A DNA stretch of 64,000 bases. Origin: Oceanococcus atlanticus. GTDB lineage: Bacteria; Pseudomonadota; Gammaproteobacteria; Nevskiales; Oceanococcaceae. The stretch's first letter is position 1. Each line of letters starts with the position of its first letter. This document shows, in pieces, positions 1-9,326 of this stretch. The notes under the pieces are model-generated. The model had not been told where the DNA came from and did not search any database. It saw nothing but the letters and a program-made list of their open reading frames with translations. Location: positions 103,894 to 167,893 of the forward strand of contig NZ_AQQV01000005.1 of assembly GCF_002088235.1 (NCBI RefSeq). Reading direction: 5' to 3'. Both the position numbers and the translations under genes were made by a program.

Positions 1-39
1 GATGCCGAGTGTCAGATTTGTCCGGGTGACAGCGTTCAT
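1..39 (-). CDS. start of a gene cut by the window edge (probable DUF4340-type protein)
   Basis: Only the first 13 codons are inside the window (they read MNAVTRTNLTLGI). They begin 11 bases after the stop of the GldG-like gene on the same strand. In related gammaproteobacteria a membrane-anchored DUF4340 protein usually follows GldA/F/G-like ABC genes, so that identity is inferred from position and not seen. A second ATG at 50 hits a stop after four codons, so 39 is the more credible start. Confidence 0.45.
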   Translation of the reverse strand, partial: MNAVTRTNLTLGI

Positions 40-50
40 GGCGATCCCAT

Positions 51-1367
51 TTAACGCCGCCGACGGCGTAACCACCAGCGCAGCATGCCCGTGGTGAGAA
101 AGAACAACGGCAAGGCGAGCACGAAGACCACTGCGAGCGCGCTGGTCGCCAATGGCGAAAGGCTTAGGCTGGCGTCGGGAGCTGGTGGCAGGTCGATGGC
201 GATCTGGTCATCGCGGCCCACCAGCCACTGGAACAGCGCTACGGCAAGTGGCCGGTTACCGACCTGTGTCAGATAACCATTGGCAAGAAAGTCGGAGTCT
301 GCGATGACGACGGCGCGCTGCGTGCCTGCGGGCTGATCACGTTCCAGGGCAAAGCCGAAACTGACAGGTCCCATGAGGTCTGCGTCTTGGTCGAATTCCA
401 GGCGCGTACCCATTGGTCCGGTTTCCAGCCACGAGCGGGGCACGCTGTTGAGCAAAGCTGTGCTGTTCCAAGGGCTGTCTACCAGCTGCATCAGGCCGGC
501 GGCACCCGCGAACGCGCTGATGTCGGTGAGCGACTGGCCCAAGGCATGTGCGGGGTACTCGGCAACCAGCGCCATGGCCGGGTGGCCGCTGCCGAGCTGC
601 TCGTAGTCTTGATAAATCAGGGTGCCGTCGAGGAACTTCAGCCCCAGCGTGGCAAGCAATTCGCGGGCAACTGGCAGGCCAGGGTCGCTCAGGAGGAGCA
701 GGTTGCGGCCTTGATCCAGATAGCGCTGCAAGCTGTTGATTTCGCCTGGCGTCAATGCGCGTTGGGGGGCGGCCAATACGACCAGTTGGGCATCGTCAGG
801 CAGGCTTTCGGTGGCCAGACTGTGGCGGCTTACGCGCAAGCCTTTGTCTTGCAGCAAAGTCGACAGTTCGGTGTAGCCGGACTGGCTGTCGTCTTGCAGG
901 TCGCGTTCGCCATGGCCGGTGAGAAACACCAGATGTGCGCTCGAGGTTTGTCCCAGACGTTGCAAGGCTGCTGTGATGTCCGGTTCTGACAACACGCTGA
1001 GTTTTTCGTGGCGCTTGCGGTACTCGAGTACAACTTCGCCGCTTTCGCCAATGCCCAGGGTTCGAATGGCTTGCGGATCCGAGGCGGGATCGCGAAATGT
1101 CAGGCTGAAATTGTCTTTTTCACGCAGGTACGGGGCGAAGCGTGCACTGATTTCGCGTCGCGCATCGGCAGATGGGTAGACCCAGGCAGTCGCCTGAATA
1201 GGGTCCGGCAGGGTCTGCAGCAAGGTTGCGCTGGCCGCTGTGAGCGTATTGCGGTTGTTCGCGGTCCAGTCAAACTGCTGGTTGTAGCGCAAGGACACAA
1301 AGCCTGCCGCAATAATGACGTACAGCCACAATGCGCTGGTCAGCAGAAGATTCGCCTTGCGCTTCAT
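51..1367 (-). CDS. GldG-like ABC transporter auxiliary protein
   Basis: This 438-residue protein has one N-terminal membrane segment (about residues 8-26), a large periplasmic part and a C-terminal membrane segment (about 408-430) followed by a run of arginines. That layout and the stretch containing FLTGHGERD match the ABC-type auxiliary (GldG-like) family. In gliding Bacteroidetes the family works with GldA and GldF, while in proteobacteria its cargo is unknown. The start at 1367 overlaps the permease stop by four bases (ATGA), so translation is probably coupled. The same reading frame stays open far upstream, but that part is the permease gene read in the wrong frame. The substrate cannot be told from sequence. 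Confidence 0.85.
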   Translation of the reverse strand: MKRKANLLLTSALWLYVIIAAGFVSLRYNQQFDWTANNRNTLTAASATLLQTLPDPIQATAWVYPSADARREISARFAPYLREKDNFSLTFRDPASDPQAIRTLGIGESGEVVLEYRKRHEKLSVLSEPDITAALQRLGQTSSAHLVFLTGHGERDLQDDSQSGYTELSTLLQDKGLRVSRHSLATESLPDDAQLVVLAAPQRALTPGEINSLQRYLDQGRNLLLLSDPGLPVARELLATLGLKFLDGTLIYQDYEQLGSGHPAMALVAEYPAHALGQSLTDISAFAGAAGLMQLVDSPWNSTALLNSVPRSWLETGPMGTRLEFDQDADLMGPVSFGFALERDQPAGTQRAVVIADSDFLANGYLTQVGNRPLAVALFQWLVGRDDQIAIDLPPAPDASLSLSPLATSALAVVFVLALPLFFLTTGMLRWWLRRRRR

Positions 1368-2107
1368 GCCTGCCGCTCCCAGGTCAGGCGCTGAATCGCA
1401 AAACCCAGAAAGGCGGCACAAAACAGCAGGTAGTAGGCAACATCCGCAAGGTCGAACACCCCGCGGCGCAGTGCATCGAAGTGGCTGAGCAGTGAGAGGT
1501 ACTCGGCCAGCGCGGCGACAGGGCCAGGGGCCGCTCCGGCGACTTGCAACAGCCACAACACCAACAACAGGCCAAAGCCGGCCAGCGCGGCGACCACTGG
1601 CTGTGGACACAGCACCGAGACGAAGATGCCGGCCGAGGCGAAGGCGGCGAGCATCAGCGCGACGCCCAGTATGGCCGAGGCCAATAAGCCCAGATCCAGG
1701 TTCGTGCCGATCTGCAGGGACAGGGGCATCAAGGCGGTCAAGCCCAGCATCAGCCACAGAAAACCCAGCAGGCCGAGAAATTTGCCGACAACAATCTGGC
1801 TGAGCGATGCCGGCGATGCCAGCAGTAACTCGAGACTGCCGCTGTGGCGCTCTTCGGCAAAACTGCGCATGGCCAACAGCGGGACCACGATCAAGAAGAC
1901 GATGCTGGAGAATCCGAATAAGCCGCCACCGACAAACTCGGCCACACCGACTTGCGTATTGGTGTACCCGAGGGTGGCGAATTCGGCCAGCAACAGCCAG
2001 AACACAATGCCCAGGATTAATTGCACGATGCCCAGGCAAGCCCAGGCCAGCGGCGAGGAGAACAGGCGCCTCCACTCATGGCATGCGATCACCCACATTG
2101 GACTCAT
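1364..2107 (-). CDS. GldF-like ABC transporter permease
   Basis: This 247-residue integral membrane protein has about six hydrophobic segments. It carries the motif FAEERHSGSLELLLASP typical of ABC-2 type permeases of the GldF/NosY kind. It is expected to form the membrane channel of the exporter with the ATPase encoded just upstream (31 bases away) and the auxiliary protein just downstream (four-base overlap). The start at 2107 is chosen because AGGAA lies just upstream and the protein then begins close to the first membrane segment. A longer frame to 2212 would run into the ATPase gene. Assignment to the family is firm and the transported substance is unknown. Confidence 0.88.
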   Translation of the reverse strand: MSPMWVIACHEWRRLFSSPLAWACLGIVQLILGIVFWLLLAEFATLGYTNTQVGVAEFVGGGLFGFSSIVFLIVVPLLAMRSFAEERHSGSLELLLASPASLSQIVVGKFLGLLGFLWLMLGLTALMPLSLQIGTNLDLGLLASAILGVALMLAAFASAGIFVSVLCPQPVVAALAGFGLLLVLWLLQVAGAAPGPVAALAEYLSLLSHFDALRRGVFDLADVAYYLLFCAAFLGFAIQRLTWERQA

Positions 2108-2138
2108 GTGTCGTTCCTGCGTTGTTTGCTCAACGGGC

Positions 2139-3062
2139 TCATGCGGTGAGTTGGGCGAAAATCTGTTCCAGGCCGGCACTGTGCTGTCGCAGCTCGACCA
2201 GTCCCCAGTCATGCCTTACGGCGGCCTGGGCAATCGCTTCGCGCGGGTCTGAGAGCTCGTCGACGCACAGCCGAAAATGTTGGGCGTCGATAGCATCGAC
2301 CGCCGTCACGCCGTCCAGTTTCAAGAGTGCGTCTGTCGAGGGTGCGCGCATCAAACCGATGATCAGGTGCTGTTCGCCGGATTCACCTTGTATTGGCTTG
2401 AGCTGATCCAGCGGGGATTCGTAGACAATTTGCCCGCGCGCCATGATGGCCACGCGATCACATACCGCCTGAATCTCCGAGAGAATGTGACTGGAGAGCA
2501 AAATGGCGTGGTCACGTGCCAGGTCCCGGATCAATTTGCGGATCTGGCGCATTTGATTGGGATCAAGGCCATCTGTGGGCTCGTCCAGCACGATCAATGG
2601 GGGGGCATGGAGGATGGCCTGAGCCAGGCCTACACGCTGGCGGTAGCCTTTGGACATGGAAGCGATCACCTGCTGTGTGGCCTGATCCAGGCCACAGGCC
2701 TGGATCGCGTGGCTAACAGCGGTGGCAACCCTGGTGCGCTCAATGCCGTGCAGGCGTGCCGCAAAGCGCAGGTATTCCGAGACCGTGAGTTCGCCATGCA
2801 GCGGTGGCACCTCAGGCAGATAGCCGAGCTGTGCCTTGGCTTTGGCCGGTGCCTCAGCCATATCGTGACCGCCGATGCTGATGTGGCCGCTATCCGGCGC
2901 CAGGCAGCCAGTGAGCATGCGCAGCGTCGTGGTCTTGCCGGCACCATTGGGGCCGAGCAAGCCGACCACTTCGCCGCGTTTGAGCGACAGGCTGAGGCCC
3001 CGCACAGCAGGGTGCGGACCGAATGCGCGGTGCAGATTGCTGGCGCTCAGCAACAGGCTCAT
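2139..3062 (-). CDS. ABC transporter ATP-binding protein (GldA-like)
   Basis: This 307-residue cytoplasmic ATPase would power the exporter formed with the two downstream genes. Visible motifs are Walker A (GPNGAGKT, about 37-44), a signature segment SKGYRQR (about 137-143, in place of LSGGQ, as is usual in the GldA/CcmA-like group) and Walker B with D-loop (LIVLDEPTDGLD, about 156-167). The last roughly 85 residues form the C-terminal extension common in this group. The start at 3062 places the first strand of the nucleotide-binding domain at the N-terminus. A longer frame begins at 3104 but would run into the upstream rpmBG terminator. First gene of a leftward transcript. Confidence 0.93.
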   Translation of the reverse strand: MSLLLSASNLHRAFGPHPAVRGLSLSLKRGEVVGLLGPNGAGKTTTLRMLTGCLAPDSGHISIGGHDMAEAPAKAKAQLGYLPEVPPLHGELTVSEYLRFAARLHGIERTRVATAVSHAIQACGLDQATQQVIASMSKGYRQRVGLAQAILHAPPLIVLDEPTDGLDPNQMRQIRKLIRDLARDHAILLSSHILSEIQAVCDRVAIMARGQIVYESPLDQLKPIQGESGEQHLIIGLMRAPSTDALLKLDGVTAVDAIDAQHFRLCVDELSDPREAIAQAAVRHDWGLVELRQHSAGLEQIFAQLTA

Positions 3063-3091
3063 GGGTGTTGAGAGGTGGGGAAGGGCCAACA

Positions 3092-3117
3092 AAAATGCCC
3101 GCATTGGCGGGCATTTT
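3092..3117 (-). terminator. Rho-independent terminator of rpmB-rpmG
   Basis: An 11-base inverted repeat (arms 3092-3102 and 3107-3117) with a four-base loop has a GC core flanked by A and T runs. It lies 25 bases after the rpmG stop. On the minus strand it ends in a T run, so it should stop the ribosomal protein transcript before the ABC cluster. The symmetric A/T flanks could let it work in both directions. Confidence 0.85.
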
Positions 3118-3141
3118 CAATTCCGGCGGACAACAGCCGGA

Positions 3142-3309
3142 TTACTTGATCTTGGCTTCCTTGAATTCGACGTGCTGGCGAACCACCGGGTCGAATTTCT
3201 TGAACACGAACTTGTCAGGCGTATTGCGCTTGTTCTTGTCGGTCGTGTAGTAGTAGCCGGTGCCAGCGGTGGACACCAGTTTGATTTTTTCGCGAGCTGA
3301 CTTGGCCAT
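3142..3309 (-). CDS. rpmG: 50S ribosomal protein L33
   Basis: The translated 55 residues start [11 protein letters not shown] and end EFKEAKIK, the size and sequence of bacterial L33, a component of the large subunit near the E site. It has none of the zinc-ribbon cysteines, so it is the C-minus (zinc-free) form. It follows rpmB by three bases on the same strand and shares its promoter and terminator, the usual rpmBG operon. The longer frame at this locus is a shadow in another register. Confidence 0.97.
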   Translation of the reverse strand: MAKSAREKIKLVSTAGTGYYYTTDKNKRNTPDKFVFKKFDPVVRQHVEFKEAKIK

Positions 3310-3312
3310 GGT

Positions 3313-3549
3313 TTATACCTTCTCGCCGCGGGCGCGCATTTCGGCCAGCACGGTATCGATGCCGCGTTTATCAATAATGCGCAGGCCCTGGTGGGAGATG
3401 CGCAGGCGGACAAAGCGCTTTTCGCTCTCCACCCAGAAACGCTTGCTTTGCAGATTCGGCAGAAAACGACGACGCGTTCTACGGTTCGCGTGCGATACGT
3501 TGTTGCCGGTTTGGGGGCCTTTGCCCGTCACCTGACAGACTCGTGACAT
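3313..3549 (-). CDS. rpmB: 50S ribosomal protein L28
   Basis: This 78-residue basic protein begins [17 protein letters not shown] and carries [15 protein letters not shown], hallmarks of L28, which is needed for 50S assembly. Length equals that of the Escherichia coli protein. An AGGAAAG sequence precedes the ATG. It is the first gene of the two-gene operon with rpmG and is read leftward from a good sigma-70 promoter at 3600-3628. Confidence 0.98.
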   Translation of the reverse strand: MSRVCQVTGKGPQTGNNVSHANRRTRRRFLPNLQSKRFWVESEKRFVRLRISHQGLRIIDKRGIDTVLAEMRARGEKV

Positions 3550-3599
3550 GATTCTTTCCTGGAAAAGCCGGACGCGTCGTCTGACGCAAAAGGGCGCGC

Positions 3600-3628
3600 T
3601 TTATATCAGTTTCCTGAGAGAGGGGCAA
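3600..3628 (-). promoter_or_regulatory. sigma-70 promoter of rpmB-rpmG
   Basis: Read on the minus strand, TTGCCC (-35, 3623-3628) and TATAAA (-10, 3600-3605) are separated by exactly 17 bases. They lie about 50 bases before the rpmB start codon. The fit to consensus is 4/6 and 5/6. Confidence 0.7.
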
Positions 3629-3682
3629 CCAGAATATGTGCCGCGCAATGGCTGCAAGGCGCGTCTCAAGCCTCGCAATCCC

Positions 3683-4357
3683 TTACAGCAAGCCACGATT
3701 GGCAAAACTGACGCTCTCGCCATCGCCGACCACAATGTGGTCCAGCACGCGAACATCGACCAAGCTTAGCGCATCGCACAGGCGGGTTGTGAGCTGCTTG
3801 TCGGCCGTGCTGGGCTCGGCCACACCGGACGGGTGGTTGTGCGCCAGGATGACCGCCGCAGCATTGTGCCGCATGGCCGCGCGTACCACCTCGCGCGGAT
3901 AAACGCTGGCCCCATTGATGGTGCCGAAGAACAGATCCTGCAGTTCGATCAGGCGGTGCCGGCTGTCCAGCCAGACGCAACTGAAAACTTCATGCGCGCG
4001 ATGACGAAGGTGCCGGCAGATCAGCGCTGTAGCCTGTTCGGGTGAACTCAGGGGCTGGCCACGCTTGAGTCCGTCTTTGAGTTCGCGGGTGGCCATAGCC
4101 AGAACCGCTTGAAGCTGGGCGTATTTGGCCGGACCGAGGCCCGGCTGGGCACAGAAATCGGCCTGCTCCGCACTGAGCAAGGCGCGCAGGCCGCCGAAGC
4201 GCTGCAGCAACTCGCGGGCCAGATCCACCGCCGATTTGCCGGGCAGCCCGGTGCGCAGGAAGATCGCCAGCAGTTCGGCATCGCTGAGTGCATCCGCACC
4301 GCGCAGCAACAGTTTCTCGCGCGGTCTTTCGGTGTCCGGCCAATGATTGATCGGCAT
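3683..4357 (-). CDS. radC: RadC-family JAMM/MPN protein
   Basis: This 224-residue protein has an N-terminal helix-hairpin-helix-like region (residues 60-85, with PGLGPAKY) and a C-terminal JAMM metalloprotease-like domain with HNHPSG at 173-178 and the downstream Asp186. Length is normal. The family was once linked to DNA repair, but its biochemical role remains unclear. It lies between rpmBG and coaBC, as in many gammaproteobacteria, and is divergent from coaBC with a 76-base gap. It has its own stop 133 bases before rpmB, on the same strand. Confidence 0.95.
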   Translation of the reverse strand: MPINHWPDTERPREKLLLRGADALSDAELLAIFLRTGLPGKSAVDLARELLQRFGGLRALLSAEQADFCAQPGLGPAKYAQLQAVLAMATRELKDGLKRGQPLSSPEQATALICRHLRHRAHEVFSCVWLDSRHRLIELQDLFFGTINGASVYPREVVRAAMRHNAAAVILAHNHPSGVAEPSTADKQLTTRLCDALSLVDVRVLDHIVVGDGESVSFANRGLL

Positions 4358-4433
4358 GCTTGTGGCGCCTTTACGGCCCTGTTCTCGAATCCCGGTAGAA
4401 TCTACGCAGGTTTAGAGGATTTCCGGACACCCG

Positions 4434-5639
4434 ATGAACGTTTTGCTCGGCGTCAGCGGCGGGATAGCCGCCTACAAGAGTGCCGACCTGGTGCGCCGCC
4501 TGCGTGAGCGTGGCTGCGACGTGCAGGTGGTGATGACGCGCGCTGCCCAGGAGTTTGTGACACCGCTGACCTTTCAGGCGTTGTCCGGGCGTGAGGTTCG
4601 AACCGCCTTATTAGACAGCGCTGCCGAGGCGGCGATGGGGCACATCGAACTGGCCCGCTGGGCCGACCGCATTCTGATTGCGCCCGCGTCGGCGGATCTG
4701 ATTGCGCGGCTGACCGCGGGCATGGCGGATGACCTGCTGACCACCGTATGTCTGGCCTCGGCTGCGCCGATTTCCCTGGCCCCAGCGATGAATCAGCAAA
4801 TGTGGCAAGCCCCGGCCGTACAGGCCAATGTGGCCACCCTGCGTGAGCGCGGGATCGAGATTCTGGGCCCGGGTGAGGGTGATCAGGCCTGTGGTGATAT
4901 CGGCCCCGGGCGGATGCTGGAGCCACTAGAGCTGGCTGACATGATCACCGATGAGAAGCCGGATGGCGTGCTCGCGGGGCTGCGTGTTCTGATCACCGCC
5001 GGGCCGACCCGCGAGGCATTGGACCCGGTACGTTTTCTGACCAACCGCTCGTCCGGAAAAATGGGTTTTGCCCTGGCCGCGGCGTGTCAGGCGGCGGGCG
5101 CCCAGGTCGAGTTGATTGCCGGGCCGGTCAATCTGCCGACCCCGATCGGCGTGCGCCGTTACAACGTGGAGTCGGCCCAGCAGATGCTGGACAAGGCCAA
5201 CGAACGTGTTGGCAAGGCGCAGATACTCATCGCCACGGCTGCGGTGGCGGACTACCGCCCGCGGGCCGTGCAGGATGACAAGATCAAAAAATCCAGCGAC
5301 TCAATTGCACTGGAGCTGGAAAAGACGCCGGACATCCTGGGCGAGCTTTCGCGCCGTGAAACGCATCTGTTTACGGTCGGCTTCGCTGCCGAGACCCGTG
5401 AGCTTGAGCGCTATGCACGTGCCAAGATGCAGCGCAAGAACCTCGACATGATCTGCGCCAACGAGGTGGGTCCGGGCCAGGGTTTTGATGTCGACGAGAA
5501 CGCTCTGCTGGTGTTCTGGCCGGGTGGGCAGCAGCAGTTGGGGCCGCGCCACAAGCGCGCTCTGGCCGGCGAGCTGGTTGATCTGATCGCCACCCGCTAC
5601 GCCACGGGTGATGAGCACGCGGGCGCCGTGGCCCCGTAA
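4434..5639 (+). CDS. coaBC: bifunctional phosphopantothenoylcysteine decarboxylase / phosphopantothenate-cysteine ligase
   Basis: This 401-residue bifunctional enzyme carries out two cytosolic steps of coenzyme A synthesis. It adds cysteine to 4-phosphopantothenate, then decarboxylates the product. The N-terminal flavin-dependent CoaC half shows [10 protein letters not shown] (6-15), catalytic His70, PASAD (84-88), PAMN (117-120) and the Cys153 lid residue. The CoaB half begins near residue 183 with [17 protein letters not shown] and carries the KIKK loop at 283-286. It starts a rightward chain with dut and argB, and a -10-like TAGAAT lies about 40 bases upstream of the start. Confidence 0.97.
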   Translation: MNVLLGVSGGIAAYKSADLVRRLRERGCDVQVVMTRAAQEFVTPLTFQALSGREVRTALLDSAAEAAMGHIELARWADRILIAPASADLIARLTAGMADDLLTTVCLASAAPISLAPAMNQQMWQAPAVQANVATLRERGIEILGPGEGDQACGDIGPGRMLEPLELADMITDEKPDGVLAGLRVLITAGPTREALDPVRFLTNRSSGKMGFALAAACQAAGAQVELIAGPVNLPTPIGVRRYNVESAQQMLDKANERVGKAQILIATAAVADYRPRAVQDDKIKKSSDSIALELEKTPDILGELSRRETHLFTVGFAAETRELERYARAKMQRKNLDMICANEVGPGQGFDVDENALLVFWPGGQQQLGPRHKRALAGELVDLIATRYATGDEHAGAVAP

Positions 5640-5676
5640 TTTCCTTTCTTCAATGGGCGCCTTCGCGCCAACTTGC

Positions 5677-7016
<1,340 letters not shown>

Positions 7017-7025
7017 TCGAAGGGC

Positions 7026-7637
7026 TCAGTAGAGCCGGGCTGGTGTTTTCAGCTGGATAAAGCGCGTCAGGTCGCGTTCGAATTCATCATTGACCTTCTC
7101 GCGCTCGGCGCGCATGGCATTGAGCGCGGCCTCGCTGGTGCGCACCACGGTTTCAAATTCCATGATCTGCTTCTGCAATTTGCTCGGGACGGCCTTGTCC
7201 TGAGCTTTGAGCCGATCCTCGCGCTCTTTGAGCGAGCTCAGCGTGGCCTGGCTTTCGGCCACCGATTTTTCGCCCGAGGCAATGCGTGAGTCGAGGATGG
7301 CCAGTTGTTCGTCGCGACGATGCAGGATTTGATCCTGGGTGGCATAGGTGCTGAGCAGAAACTGGTCGTAACGGTTCTGCTCTTCCTGCCTACGCTTGGC
7401 TTCTGCTTCAGCTTCCCGCTGTGCTTGTTCAGCGGCCAGCTGTTCGGCAGTTTTAGGCGCATTTTTTTCGTTCACCACCACGCCGCGATCATTCAGCGTT
7501 TGAACCTGCTGCTGGGCATACTTCGCAGGAATTCGGTCGCCGTAATGCACGCGACCGTTCTCGTCGACCCAGCGGTAGGTTTTGGCGTACGCCGCGCTGG
7601 CCGTGGCAACGGCCAGAATCAGCAACAAAGCTCGCAT
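7026..7637 (-). CDS. exported DUF4124-domain protein with coiled coil
   Basis: This 203-residue protein has a signal peptide (cleavage likely after ASAAYA, about residue 18). A DUF4124 module follows directly (KTYRWVDENGRVHYGDRIP). A long Glu/Arg/Gln-rich coiled coil then runs from about residue 60 to 190. DUF4124 proteins are periplasmic or envelope proteins of unknown function, widespread in proteobacteria. It converges with argB (nine bases apart) and runs in the same direction as cysH upstream. The molecular role cannot be told. Confidence 0.85.
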   Translation of the reverse strand: MRALLLILAVATASAAYAKTYRWVDENGRVHYGDRIPAKYAQQQVQTLNDRGVVVNEKNAPKTAEQLAAEQAQREAEAEAKRRQEEQNRYDQFLLSTYATQDQILHRRDEQLAILDSRIASGEKSVAESQATLSSLKEREDRLKAQDKAVPSKLQKQIMEFETVVRTSEAALNAMRAEREKVNDEFERDLTRFIQLKTPARLY

Positions 7638-7721
7638 CTGCTCAATCCATCCTGAAATGGCTTACAGGATAACGTAGCTGCGCGCGTTTTCGTTGACCAG
7701 GCTGCCGGCGTATTTTCTGGC

Positions 7722-8489
7722 TTACAGGTGCAGGCCGCACTCTGTTTTGGGCTTGCCGGCCCAGCGTCCCGAGCGACCTTCGCCTTTGACTGTGCAATGG
7801 GTGCAGCCAATCGACGAGAAACCATGCGCAACCAGCGGGTGGAATGGCAGCTTGTGCTCGCTGATGTAGGCGTCTCGTTCGTCTTTGCTGACATCGATCA
7901 TCGGATTGAACTTGATGATGCCGCGACGCTCCTCAAACACTTCCATGTCCGCACGGTCGTCGGTCTGCCAGCCCATCAGGCTGGAAATCCACACGTGATA
8001 ATCAGGTTTGACTGCTTCCAGCGGCTCGACTTTATTGATCGAGCAGCAGAAATCCGGGTTCTTGTCCCAGGTTTGGTCATTGACGGTGAATTCGTGCTTC
8101 CAGTCCTCGGCCTGCAGGCTGAAGACGTCCAGGTCCAGAAGCTTGGTCAGGTATTCCTTGTACAGCAGGGTTTCACGGAAATGAAACCCGGTGTCGATGA
8201 ACGCAATACGCTGATCGGCACGAATACTCTTGATGATGTGCAGAAAATAGGCCGAGGTGGCGGCAAAGGATGAGGTGACCAGAACTTTGTCCGGGGCGAA
8301 ATCCTCATACAGCTGACGCAGGCGCTGCTCGAAATTCAGCGGCGCATAGCGTGCGTTCAGTTCCGCGATGGCTTGTGCATCCAGGCCCGCGCCATTGGCC
8401 GGGCGCGGAGGCTCCGGTTCCAGCACGTGACTCAGCTCGACGGTCTCGTCGCGGCTGGTGTTGTTGATGGCTTCTGCGGTGGCACTCAT
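7722..8489 (-). CDS. cysH: assimilatory adenylyl-sulfate / phosphoadenylyl-sulfate reductase, Fe-S type
   Basis: This 255-residue protein is expected to reduce activated sulfate (APS or PAPS) to sulfite in cysteine synthesis. The C-terminal ECGLHL holds the catalytic Cys251. A Cys148-Cys149 pair and Cys229-x-x-Cys232 are the four ligands of the [4Fe-4S] cluster that marks APS-type reductases and is missing from the E. coli PAPS enzyme. The usual substrate loop (G-x-R-R-x-Q) is replaced by LMGWQTDDRAD at 171-181, so substrate preference is uncertain. The start at 8489 is preferred because the upstream extension is low in family resemblance. No other cys gene is nearby. Confidence 0.88.
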   Translation of the reverse strand: MSATAEAINNTSRDETVELSHVLEPEPPRPANGAGLDAQAIAELNARYAPLNFEQRLRQLYEDFAPDKVLVTSSFAATSAYFLHIIKSIRADQRIAFIDTGFHFRETLLYKEYLTKLLDLDVFSLQAEDWKHEFTVNDQTWDKNPDFCCSINKVEPLEAVKPDYHVWISSLMGWQTDDRADMEVFEERRGIIKFNPMIDVSKDERDAYISEHKLPFHPLVAHGFSSIGCTHCTVKGEGRSGRWAGKPKTECGLHL

Positions 8490-8631
8490 GGGGCTTCCGG
8501 GGTGTGGAGACTCGGACAGTTCCGAATTCCGATGGATGTACGACGGTGCGCAAATTATCGTATCGGAATATAAATCGCGAGTTTGCATCCAAAATGGAAT
8601 AACAAAATAGCGCGGCCCCGAATTGTCGTGC

Positions 8632-9267
8632 TCAGACCCCGTACTGTTCGCGGTAGCGTGCGATTTGAGCATGTTTGTCCGCATCGCCGCTGGCGCGCAG
8701 CCAAGCTTCGAGGTCGGAAAGGCCGACCAGCGCGGCGACGGCAAGCTGCTGCTCTTTGGCCAGTTCCTGCGTTGCCGACTGCGTGCCCTGGCCCTTTTCC
8801 TGGCGGTCAAACGCCAGCATCGCGGCTACGGGCTCGGCGCCGGCATTGCGTATCAAGGTAATGGCCTCACGGGCTGCGGTGCCAGCGGTGAGTACATCAT
8901 CCAGAATCAGCACACGGCCTTGCAGTGGCGCACCCACGATGTTGCCACCCTCACCGTGGTCTTTGGCCTCTTTGCGGTTGAAGGCAAACGGGTAGTCATG
9001 GCCGCGTTGGGCCAATGCCAGGGCGACGGCGGTGACCAGTGGAATGCCTTTGTAAGCGGGGCCGAACAGCATGTCGAACTCAAGCTTGGCAGCGAGGATG
9101 GCCTCAGCGTAGGCATCAGCCAGAGCCTGCATCGCGGCGCCCGAGTTGATATTGCCGAGGTTGAAGAAGTAGGGGCTCTGGCGGCCGGATTTGAGCGTGA
9201 AATCGCCGAAACGAAGAACGCCGCATTGCTCGGCAAGTTCAAGGAAGCGGGTTTGGTAGTCGTGCAT
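8632..9267 (-). CDS. pyrE: orotate phosphoribosyltransferase
   Basis: This 211-residue enzyme couples orotate with PRPP to give orotidine monophosphate in pyrimidine synthesis. The PRPP loop VLILDDVLTAGTA lies at about 119-131, the flexible loop with NRKEAKDHGEGG at 97-108, and the N-terminus contains FTLKSGRQSPYFF. Length is normal. It lies downstream of the photolyase gene on the same strand, with 59 bases between. In pseudomonads pyrE sits beside rph and crc. Here rph is absent and an exonuclease III gene occupies the neighbourhood. Confidence 0.97.
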   Translation of the reverse strand: MHDYQTRFLELAEQCGVLRFGDFTLKSGRQSPYFFNLGNINSGAAMQALADAYAEAILAAKLEFDMLFGPAYKGIPLVTAVALALAQRGHDYPFAFNRKEAKDHGEGGNIVGAPLQGRVLILDDVLTAGTAAREAITLIRNAGAEPVAAMLAFDRQEKGQGTQSATQELAKEQQLAVAALVGLSDLEAWLRASGDADKHAQIARYREQYGV

Positions 9268-9326
9268 AGCGGATTTCAGCGTGTGACGGGTCGCGGACAG
9301 TACTTAAATATGACAACGCCGCCAAC

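Noticed and set aside
1368..2075. A 236-codon extension of the GldG-like frame
   Set aside because: This part is the permease gene read in the wrong frame, and the GldG-like start overlaps the permease stop in a normal ATGA manner.
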